NCBI GenBank assembly: GCA_037576215.1
Contig: JBANDB010000002.1
Span: forward strand, 1,178,001-1,242,000
Direction: 5' to 3'
DNA length: 64,000 bases
Origin: Armillaria gallica
Taxonomy: Eukaryota; Basidiomycota; Agaricomycetes; Agaricales; Physalacriaceae
Shown piece by piece: positions 56,072 through 64,000 of the stretch; positions within the stretch are counted from its first letter, which is position 1; every line of letters starts with the position of its first letter. Under the pieces are notes generated by a model. The model was given only the letters and a program-made list of their open reading frames with translations, had not been told where the DNA came from and ran no database searches. The position numbers and the translations under genes were made by a program.

Positions 56072-59000
56072 ATGCTCGACTCAGACGCTGACTCCACCAA
56101 GCGGGGATTCCCTAATCTCCATGCCGACAACTGGAATCAGTTTGCGCCCTCCTTTGAAGCCTACATGTGCATCAAGGGGCTCTTTGGCCACTTCGATGGC
56201 ACTGAAGACCCACCAGAGCAGGTGGACCCTGACGACCCCTCGAAGGCCGAGAAGAAGGAGATGAAGGCATACCTGCAGGATCATGCTTCCGCAGCGGGAT
56301 ATCTTTGGCTTTGCATCGACGAATCACAGCGCGCTCACGTTGGTCTCCTTAGGGGAAAGCCCGAAGCGATGTGGTCCAAACTGAAGGACATTCACCAACA
56401 GCAAAAACCAGGTACCCGATTCAATGCCTATGACATCCTATTCAGCATTCGAAAGGATGATGATGAGTCCCTCTCAACTCTTGTTGGACGTGTCTCGAGA
56501 GCCATGCAGGATATCAAAGCTCTTCGCCCTGAAAAATTCACCATCAACCAACTTGATGATGAGCTTCAATCTATGGCCCTTATCCGTGCCCTTCCATCTG
56601 ACTTTGACAATTTCGTGTCATCTATTCTCCTGCTCCATTCCCTCAGTCTCGACAAACTCGTTGCTGCCTTTCACACTGAGGAGACACAGCGCCGTTCTCG
56701 TGACACCACCTCAGCAACATCATTCAAAGCGACTGCAGCAAAAGTCCAGGCTGCCCTTGTGGTGCCATCTGATGCTGTCTGCAGCTGGTGCACTAATCCT
56801 GGACACACTGAGAACCAGTGCTTCAGCAAGAAGAAGGCTCAGGAACGAGCTGCACAGCGTGCCCAAGAACGTCAGGCTGCTAGAGGAGGCAAGAAAGGAA
56901 GGGAAGCAAAGGCAGAGAAGTCCAACATTGCAGAGGAGACTGCCAGCCAAGCGAGTATTGATCCTTTGTCCCCAGCATCATCTAATTGGAATACGGATAC
57001 AGGCGCTTCATCTCACATGAGCCACCGTCGTGACTGGTTCCATGTCTGGACACCGCATGTTGTTCCGATTCGACTAGCAGATAATTCAGTCATCTACTCA
57101 GCAGGTATGGGGACGGTTGTGTTTGAGCCAAAAGATGAAGATGGAAAGGTTGGCGAGGCTGTTGAGTTCCAAGATGTACTGCATGTACCTGATCTGCGCA
57201 ATAGTTTGCTTTCACCCTTTCATCTCACACGCCATAAGGGATACAAGATCAGCATAGCTGGATCATCAGTTCAATTCTTTCAAGACAAGGTGCTCCGTTT
57301 CTCAGCCACTGTCAATGATAACAACATTGGATACCTTAATGGTGTTACTCGCATCTTGAGACCAGTAACGTCAAATGCTGCTAGCACCTGCCCACTTGAT
57401 GTAACTCTATGGCATCGACGAACCTGTCACAGAGGTATAAGTGTTGTCCAGGATATGCATGAGAATCAGCTTGTCTTGAATATGAAGATGGATAACACAC
57501 GATCCAGTCTAGATCCAATCTGTGAACCCTGTCTTATGGGCAAGCACAGGCGACACAATATTCCTCGAGGCCCCTCGCTTCTTCCCACACGCCCTCTTGC
57601 AATTGTATTCTCTGATCTCAAGGGACCCATGCCAGTTACTACACCAGAAGGTGATCGCTACTGGATCACATTCATATGTGGTGCTTTACGATTTTGGGCT
57701 GTTGCACTGCTAAAGCACAAAAGTGATGCACTGGCTGAATTTAAACGCTACAAAGCCTATGCTGAAAATTTCCATGGCCTGAAGATCTTAGAAGAGCAAG
57801 ATGATGGTGGTGGAGAGTACATGGGTCGTCAATTTGACCAATTATGCATAGAGGCAGGGATATCAAGGCGCCATACTGAACCTGATGAGCCTCATCAAAA
57901 CGGGATTGCAGAACGTGCTAATCGTGACATTGCTGAAGGGGCTATTACCATGCTCTATGAGGCTCATCTTTCCCCTTCCTTCTGGGGACTTGCAGTGCTT
58001 GCATTTGTATATGTACGCAACCGTTGCCCTACAGCTCCACTTCCTGGAACAACACCTTATACTGGCTGGCATAAGAAGAAACCTGATGTCTCTAACTTGC
58101 GTGTCTTTGGCTGCTTAGCTTATGTTCATGTTAAGAAGAACAAGCGACGAGGCCTGCAGCCACGTACCATGAAATGTATATTTGTTGGATATCCATCAGG
58201 TACAAAGGCATGGAAATGCTGGAACCCTATGACAAAGAAATACATCATATCCAGCCATGTTGTTTTCGATGAGCGAGTCTTCCCAGGAAATACAAAAACA
58301 TTTACCAATCCCTTTGGCGATCTATTTCCCTCACTATCAGATTTGTTGGATTCTCCTACGTTGCCTGATCAAGGGGGAGACTCAAACCTAGATGATGATG
58401 ATCTTCCACCTCCAGAAAATCCTCCAGCATCAAATCCTTCACCTCCTCCAAGTCCACCTCCTCCAGCATCACCTCTCCCTCCTGATGTTGCAACACCTCC
58501 TGGCTCACCATTTGGTGGACCTCTCTCAGAGCTATCACCATCACCACCACCTCCTACAGATCTAGGCAAGCATGAATACAGGACACGTGATGATGGCTTA
58601 TATGATCCTGGCCCTGGTTATGGCCGTGGAATGCGTCGGACTGTCAACAATGATAATCAATCAAGAAATGCAGAGGAGCAAGCACACACAGCCTTTATGC
58701 TTGATGAAACCATTCTTGAGGGTATAGCTTTCTCCAGCCAGACACTGGATTACTTGACAATGGAGGAAGGATTGGAAGTTGCATTTGAGGGTATGACAGA
58801 AACAGCTCACAAGGCATCAGCACATGATGGTGAGCCTAGATCCTTCCGTGAAGCAATGACACGCCCTCCTGAGGAAGCTGCAAGCTGGCATGAGGCTGCC
58901 ATGCAGGAGATACAAGCACTCATTGAGAATGGTGTCTTTGAATTAGTGAAATGTCCTCCAAATCGAAAAGCAGTTGGCAGTCGCTGGGTATTCAAAGTAA

Positions 59001-60421
59001 AACGCAATGCTGATGGATCAATTGAGCGCCATAAAGCAAGGCTTGTTGCAAAGGGATATTCACAACGGCCTGGTTTTGATTATACTGAAACCTTCTCTCC
59101 AACACCAAAATGGGCTGCCCTACGAGCTGTCCTGGCACTTGGTGCCCTCGAAGATTTAGAGCTATGGAGTGTTGACATCTCATCAGCATTTCTCAATGGC
59201 GAGCTGACAGAAGAGGTGTATATGGAGCAACCAGAGGGGTTTGAGGAGAAAGGAAAGGAATGGGTCTGGCGTCTCTTCAAGTCTCTATATGGACTGAAAC
59301 AGGCTGGGAGAGAATGGCACAAAAAGCTACATGCAACACTGACTGATGCCATGGGATTTGAGCGGGTGAAATGTGAGCATAGCATATGGGTCTACAAGAG
59401 AGAGGATGAGCGCATCATTATCCCTGTCTTTGTTGATGACATGACCATTGCTGCAAGGACCCCTGAGGATGTCTCAAAAGTCATTGATGATCTTAAGAAG
59501 CACTTCAAACTTCGTGATCTAGGCCCAACCTCTTACCTTCTTGGTGTCGAAATTAAGCGTGACCGTGCACGTCGAACTCTCACACTCTCCCAGCGCCAAT
59601 ACATCCTTGACATCCTACAGCGGGTTGGCATGGCTGACTGTAACCCTGTCTCAACACCTCTAGACCCAAATGTAAAGCTCACAGCAGATCAATCTCCTAA
59701 AACACCAGAGGAATATGAGTTGATGCGAACAATCCCATATCTAAATGTTCTCGGCTCCGTGGCCTACCTTGCTATTGCTACCAGGCCTGATGTTGCCTAT
59801 CCTGTGAGTGTACTCTCACGATTCAGTAAAAACCCTGGCACAGCCCATTGGGAGGCGCTCAAACGTCTTTTACGCTATCTGAAAGGGACACTTGACTATC
59901 GTATCATCTATGCCCCTGATCCTGAGTCACAGCCACAAGTCTTTGATTTCAAGACCTATTGTGATGCAGATCATGGGGGAGACAAGGATAGTGGGTGCTC
60001 TACAAGTGGTTTTGTTGTCAAAATGGGAACTGGAGCTATCAGCTGGATGAGCCGTCTTCAAGCCTTCGTGACTCTCTCAACAACAGAAGCAGAATATGTC
60101 TCTGCTGTGTCTGCTGGCCAGGAAATCCTCTGGCTTCGCAATCTGTTCACAGAATTTGGATATTCCTTCACTCATGCTTCAGTACTCCACATTGACAATG
60201 AGTCTGCCTTATCAGTTGCCCGGAACCCAGAGCACCATGGTCGTGTTAAACATCTTGACCTTCGCTTCTACTGGCTTCGTGATGAAGTTGAGAAGGGACG
60301 CATCCGTGTGGTCCACCTGCGAACCGAAGACATGCCAGCTGATGCTCTGACAAAGGGGCTGGGGAGAGAAAAACTGAAGCACATGGTTACATTACTTGGA
60401 CTCATCTCAATTCCTCCTTAG
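56072..60421 (+). CDS. Copia gag-pol polyprotein, intact
   Basis: 1,449 codons from the ATG at 56,072 (the open frame extends slightly upstream without an ATG). Order: Gag capsid (YLWLCIDESQRAHVGLL, LSTLVGRVSRAMQDIKALRP); CCHC knuckle CSWCTNPGHTENQC; aspartic protease WNTDTGASSHMS; GAG-pre-integrase (LWHRRTCHRG, CEPCLMGKHRR); integrase core (FSDLKGPMPV, DDGGGEYMG, NGIAERANRDI); a Pro-rich linker of about 100 residues; reverse transcriptase (SRWVFKVKRNADGSIERHKA, DISSAFLNGELTEEVYMEQP, SLYGLKQAGREW, active site VFVDDMT); RNase H (YCDADHGGDKDSGCSTSG, STTEAEYVSA, DNESAL). Integrase before reverse transcriptase defines Ty1/copia. Gag and pol share one frame with no visible shift site, so the Gag:Pol ratio must be set another way. 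Confidence 0.95.
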   Translation: MLDSDADSTKRGFPNLHADNWNQFAPSFEAYMCIKGLFGHFDGTEDPPEQVDPDDPSKAEKKEMKAYLQDHASAAGYLWLCIDESQRAHVGLLRGKPEAMWSKLKDIHQQQKPGTRFNAYDILFSIRKDDDESLSTLVGRVSRAMQDIKALRPEKFTINQLDDELQSMALIRALPSDFDNFVSSILLLHSLSLDKLVAAFHTEETQRRSRDTTSATSFKATAAKVQAALVVPSDAVCSWCTNPGHTENQCFSKKKAQERAAQRAQERQAARGGKKGREAKAEKSNIAEETASQASIDPLSPASSNWNTDTGASSHMSHRRDWFHVWTPHVVPIRLADNSVIYSAGMGTVVFEPKDEDGKVGEAVEFQDVLHVPDLRNSLLSPFHLTRHKGYKISIAGSSVQFFQDKVLRFSATVNDNNIGYLNGVTRILRPVTSNAASTCPLDVTLWHRRTCHRGISVVQDMHENQLVLNMKMDNTRSSLDPICEPCLMGKHRRHNIPRGPSLLPTRPLAIVFSDLKGPMPVTTPEGDRYWITFICGALRFWAVALLKHKSDALAEFKRYKAYAENFHGLKILEEQDDGGGEYMGRQFDQLCIEAGISRRHTEPDEPHQNGIAERANRDIAEGAITMLYEAHLSPSFWGLAVLAFVYVRNRCPTAPLPGTTPYTGWHKKKPDVSNLRVFGCLAYVHVKKNKRRGLQPRTMKCIFVGYPSGTKAWKCWNPMTKKYIISSHVVFDERVFPGNTKTFTNPFGDLFPSLSDLLDSPTLPDQGGDSNLDDDDLPPPENPPASNPSPPPSPPPPASPLPPDVATPPGSPFGGPLSELSPSPPPPTDLGKHEYRTRDDGLYDPGPGYGRGMRRTVNNDNQSRNAEEQAHTAFMLDETILEGIAFSSQTLDYLTMEEGLEVAFEGMTETAHKASAHDGEPRSFREAMTRPPEEAASWHEAAMQEIQALIENGVFELVKCPPNRKAVGSRWVFKVKRNADGSIERHKARLVAKGYSQRPGFDYTETFSPTPKWAALRAVLALGALEDLELWSVDISSAFLNGELTEEVYMEQPEGFEEKGKEWVWRLFKSLYGLKQAGREWHKKLHATLTDAMGFERVKCEHSIWVYKREDERIIIPVFVDDMTIAARTPEDVSKVIDDLKKHFKLRDLGPTSYLLGVEIKRDRARRTLTLSQRQYILDILQRVGMADCNPVSTPLDPNVKLTADQSPKTPEEYELMRTIPYLNVLGSVAYLAIATRPDVAYPVSVLSRFSKNPGTAHWEALKRLLRYLKGTLDYRIIYAPDPESQPQVFDFKTYCDADHGGDKDSGCSTSGFVVKMGTGAISWMSRLQAFVTLSTTEAEYVSAVSAGQEILWLRNLFTEFGYSFTHASVLHIDNESALSVARNPEHHGRVKHLDLRFYWLRDEVEKGRIRVVHLRTEDMPADALTKGLGREKLKHMVTLLGLISIPP

Positions 60422-60430
60422 ACATGTTCG

Positions 60431-60442
60431 GTCGAGGGGGAG
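60431..60442 (+). other. Copia polypurine tract
   Basis: GTCGAGGGGGAG abuts the 3' LTR and is the expected plus-strand primer. Confidence 0.75.
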
Positions 60443-60645
60443 TGTTGAAGTAGTAGTACGACGCCCTTCATGTCAACCTTACATAATCGTAGCTAGCAAA
60501 TATCGGAGATTGAAGGTCAACGCTCTTTAGCTTCTTGACCTTCGTCTCCAGGTATGTATTACTTACTATCTAAATACAATATAGCTTCTTGACCTTCGTC
60601 TCCAGTCTGGCTTATACTCGCTGCGCTAATAACCTGCTCTCAACA
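60443..60645 (+). repeat. 3' LTR of the copia element
   Basis: 203 bp; reads the same as the 5' LTR throughout, and is followed by the GAGAG duplication at 60,646-60,650. Confidence 0.95.
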
Positions 60646-62191
60646 GAGAGAGGGTCGGTGCTGTTGACAGTGACGCTCCCATCTACGCTAGTAGTTCAAC
60701 AAAATTCCGGAGGAGAAAGTGATGGTAGCGTACGAGAGCGCGAACACAGGATATTAACTATCCCCGAAAAGTAGTTCCCAGTTGCTGGGACGGGTACGTT
60801 GCCCAATCCACCCTGATTGTGACTGTTAGTGGGCATAATTATAGTTGCTTGAGTAAAGCCTACGCTGAATATCAATTCATAATGGCCTGTCTGATTGCCA
60901 GAGCAGGATTCTTCCTCCATCAGACCATTCCCTAGGCGGAAGTATCCCAGATGGTTGGCGGGAGGGTTAGACAAAAATCCGGTCCGATTCGACTGCCATT
61001 CCACCAGGGCCTCCTCCCGTAATGTCTCGTTCCTCCAATACACATTTTCTACCACTTGCGTATCGTTGACAGTCCAAGTAAGCCTCATACTCACTTGGTC
61101 CCTCAGGTTCTTCCCAACATCGGGAAGATGCACCGTCGGAGTGATGCCCAATACAGACAGTTCATCAGCATCACCGACACCTGAATTGAGTAGGATGTGA
61201 GGAGTACCGATGACTCCGGCCGACAGAATAATTTCCTTGCGAGCTGAAAGAGTGCGCATTGCTTCTGAGACCTATTATTAGCCTAAGGTAGGGATGAAAA
61301 TAGCAGGAAAAGCCTACTTCCAGCATCCTGCGTGAATTCGACAGAATTGAAATACGGCTTCTTATCCGCATTTGACTCGTTCGCTACGAGAATCCCCGTG
61401 ACGCGCTAATCCACAAGAAAATGGAGATTCTCCTTCTTCATATACTCAGGACTGAGATACGACCTCTCCGAGCTGCTTCTCGTCCCATTCCCAACAGTCT
61501 TTTGATGCCAGCCTTGAATAATAACCAATGATCAGGCCAGACCACATCGTACCGCCACTCACTTACCGATACCCAAGTGATATCCAGAATTATAATTCAA
61601 ATTGAATGGAAACTCCTCCGGGAGCTCCTTGGTTACTTGGATGATCCGGCCATCAATGACACTGGGATATTCAGCGACCGAGACATAGTTGACTCCGTCA
61701 AAACCGTGCACCATGGGATCATACTGACCAGTTAGATTGTGATGGTCTGCGGAAGCAACGAAGCGTTTGTTCTACACTCAATGTCAGATACCTTTCCAAC
61801 ACCGTGACTTTGAGCTGTAAACTACCTTTCGAAAATACGGCTGCATCTTATCCCACCCCCAACTGTCGTCTCCACTAACCCTCGCATAACGGTCGTAGTC
61901 CTCAGACGAACCGCGTGTGTATGTCATAACGTCTACAACAAAACACTAAGCGCCAGTTCACGTCAATGACAGAATCAAGCTTACTTATAGCACTGCAACC
62001 ACCTAGACCAACCCCCCTGTTATAACCAAATTCTCGGTTGTTCAAGCCGGGCTGGGGTGTAGTGGTGAAGTTCCAGTCGAGCATGAGCGGCCGTGACATG
62101 CAGAAGAAGGGTATCTGCGAAGTCAAGATGTCCGCCGTTCTGGGTTGTGTTGAAGGATGTGTCTCGAAAAGTGAAGGAGCAACGCACGATC

Positions 62192-62245
62192 CGAGAACGA
62201 GAACGAGAACGAGAACGAGAACGAGAACGAGAACGAGAACGAGAA
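62192..62245 (+). repeat. (CGAGAA)9 hexanucleotide repeat in GMC D exon 2
   Basis: Nine perfect units over 54 bp. On the coding (minus) strand each unit reads TTCTCG, adding one Leu-Val pair to the conserved beta strand before the FAD-binding glutamate. GMC gene A has only CGAGAACGAGGACGG at this place. Confidence 0.95.
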
Positions 62246-62459
62246 CGGAGGTTTGGGGATCTTCGGTCAAACGATTGGCGAGGACGTTTCCTGCAGTACC
62301 ACCTTGTAACGGGTATCAGAAACCATGAGCAGGACAGGTATCCATACCATACGCACCTCCAACGATAATGTAGTCAAATTTAGCAGCTGGAAGGTCGGCG
62401 ACTGTTTCGTATATTATAGCCGAGCACAGAGGAAGAAACAGCAACATCAAAGAGAACAT

Positions 62460-64000
62460 AATGAAGGGAATAAGTACTGCGTGTGTGTTGTATAAAGATG
62501 AATATTGAAGACGGTGGTGTGAGCGGCGTAAGGAGGAAGAGCTGATGAACACCGTTGAGGCGACGAGTCTTGCTGTTTTTAAACCGTGGTTTTGCTGGTT
62601 TGTGGCGGCCTACGATCTCGAGAGCCCTTTCATGCATTATGTCTACAAAATCCGGTTCATGATCAGATCTGAACGTTGAACCTTCTTTTACATGATCTGA
62701 GATTTAGCGTTTGTGAGGTACGACGGATGGATTCAGACTGTCCTAACTGGAATACTGCGGCTCTAGCATTTTCCAGGCTCCATTGCACGTCGCTCGAGCT
62801 GTACACGCACACGGGTACCTAGATCAGAGTTGACCGGCGTTTTATGAACGGAAGCAATGCTGAGACTCTGAGTTGACAGTACTAGTATGGGACCAAGTGA
62901 AGCTAAGGAAATGAGATCAGAGACCAGAGTAGTATCCTTGATTTTTTGGGTTTAAAGGGCAGAGGACTCGGCTTCAAGGGAACGGCTAGTTGAGCAGGGG
63001 CCCGGAAATCGGCGCTGAAATGGGCCCCGGAATAAATACCGGGATGAATGGGTGTCGAATCTCGAAGAGATCGATATCTGAAATCTGAGCAACTGAAAGA
63101 TGTAGTGACAGTGTCAGACCAGGCGCTATCCAAACAAAGAAAGGAGGTGGTGGATGGGTCAAAGGAGAGCGAAGAAATGACGGAGCGACTTTGGAGAGAA
63201 GCTCGAAGTAGAAATACTATTGCACGGAATAGTGTAAGCTGAACAAATCAAAAATGATGGCGAGTAAAAGAGCTGGTTCCTGTCCATGGGAGCGGTCTGG
63301 TACGGCAATCCATCAACAGTAATGACCTTAGTGTGAATAAAAAAGGGTGGGCCGTAGTAGATTAGGTTCCAGTATGCAAACATTTTGTGTAATATGATGG
63401 TGCGCGATGTAGGTCCAGAATCATTAAAGCTGCGCGTAGGAACATGGGTGTCAAGTTTCATTGTATACTGGTTGTATATACTTAGCATAGCGCAGAGGTG
63501 GATGATGAAGTACTCACAGTCTGGCTTCCATACCTATTCCCCCAGCGTAGGATCTCGTTCTCCAACCAGGTACTTCCACCTGTGCTCTTTAGCAACCTTC
63601 GCAAGAGTACAGTAGACTTTTGAGGATCCGCCAGCCCGAGCTTTTCGGACTGAGTGAGGCAATCAGATGAGACGTGGCCCGGCGCTATCTCGACAGCTTG
63701 CCTGTCATGAGATTAAGAGTCTGCCTAGACTAGCCCGGCGTACCTTTGTAGTATCGGGGATGCTCGTTTTGAGGCGACTGGGGGTAGCTCGTTAGGATGT
63801 AGCTGTACAATGAAAGCAGATGCTAAGATTTCGTCGCTTTGTTTTGGGACAACATCAGTGGTTTGTGGAGGCGGAGGAGGCGAGCAAGCTCGGCGTTGGC
63901 TTACCGGTATCGTGGGAACAATTTATTTCCGCTCGGCGCCACGTGATGTACGACTCTTAGCTTCAGGCTTCAGCAGGCTTCAGCTTCAAATATTCAATCT
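62460..64000. other. Right-hand intergenic stretch
   Basis: No gene recognised. The frame at 63,048-63,242 (charged, KSEQLKDVVTVSDQALSKQR) and the minus-strand frame at 63,159-63,488 could be exon pieces, but nothing links them. A short AGGCTTCAGC tandem lies at about 63,966-63,985. Confidence 0.4.

Larger units (their letters stand above)
55678..60645 (+). mobile_element. Complete Ty1/copia LTR retrotransposon
   Basis: 4,968 bp bounded by two 203-bp LTRs that look identical by eye, with TGTTGAAG..CTCAACA ends, a primer-binding site, one uninterrupted 1,449-codon gag-pol frame, a polypurine tract and a 5-bp target duplication. Every part needed for movement is present and no stop interrupts the frame. 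Identical LTRs imply a very recent insertion. It lies antisense to the GMC pseudogene it interrupts. Confidence 0.95.
55531..62459 (-). pseudogene. GMC oxidoreductase D, split by a copia element and internally deleted
   Basis: The start at 62,459 gives the signal peptide MFSLMLLFLPLCSA, and the gene follows genes A and B exon by exon (KFDYIIVGG, GVGLGGCSAI, EIILSAGVIGTPHILLNSG, GNQTGHYELIFS). Three lesions are visible. First, in exon 2 the strand that should read VLVLEAGRS is replaced by a long Leu-Val run from a CGAGAA expansion (62,192-62,245), with the EAG residues lost. Second, a Ty1/copia element (55,678-60,645) lies in the exon after SPPVI-type coding. Third, beyond the element, the coding sequence jumps from QMMHAV to RHTQAPVYAVAERAADL, deleting roughly 90 residues relative to gene B, including the VGTASMSP active-site region. 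The frame resumes to a stop at 55,531. No active enzyme can be made. Confidence 0.88.

Overview
The window reads as nuclear DNA of a filamentous basidiomycete, most likely an agaricomycete. Genes are split by many short introns (about 45-70 bp, GT..AG). The protein families are typical of mushroom genomes: a KDZ transposase with its CxC2 cysteine cluster, a HET-domain protein, GMC (AA3) oxidoreductases with secretion signals, a DUF6697-like protein and fungal MYND-finger proteins. There are no bacterial-style operons, rRNA genes or CRISPR arrays. I identified most multi-exon genes by reading across splice sites, because no single open frame covers them.

Layout. 1-8.4 kb: a small viroplasmin-like (Cauli_VI) gene, then a decayed KDZ transposase. 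8.6-14.9 kb: a 5'-truncated, stop-ridden Ty3/gypsy chromovirus with its 3' LTR. 14.9-22.9 kb: gene-poor repeat land holding a 1,660-bp Mutator-like element (130-bp inverted repeats, 9-bp target duplication) and a 379-bp hAT-like MITE (8-bp target duplication). 23.2-25.0 kb: a HET-domain gene. 25.3-42.3 kb: a large, eroded inverted duplication whose arms each carry an aryl-alcohol-oxidase-like GMC gene (A on minus, B on plus). The right arm also carries a dienelactone hydrolase gene and what looks like a decayed second copy. The centre holds a 195-codon gene of unknown function and a pair of roughly 200-bp inverted repeats. 43.3-45.5 kb: a third GMC gene (C). 46.0-48.7 kb: a DUF6697-like gene with an in-frame stop. 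48.8-53.4 kb: two tandem MYND-finger paralogues, one intact and one broken. 53.7-54.9 kb: an unresolved gene. 55.5-62.5 kb: a fourth GMC gene (D), which is a pseudogene hit by an internal deletion, a hexanucleotide expansion and a very young Ty1/copia element whose two 203-bp LTRs look identical. 62.5-64 kb: no gene recognised.

How it fits together. The locus is an accessory region where secreted GMC oxidoreductases have been amplified beside a dienelactone hydrolase. Both families act on aromatic compounds in wood- and litter-decay fungi, so a shared role in aromatic breakdown is a reasonable but unproven inference. Older elements and some pseudogenes show many CGA-to-TGA (Arg to stop) changes, the footprint of deamination at methylated CpG or of RIP-like mutation. 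The young copia element shows none.
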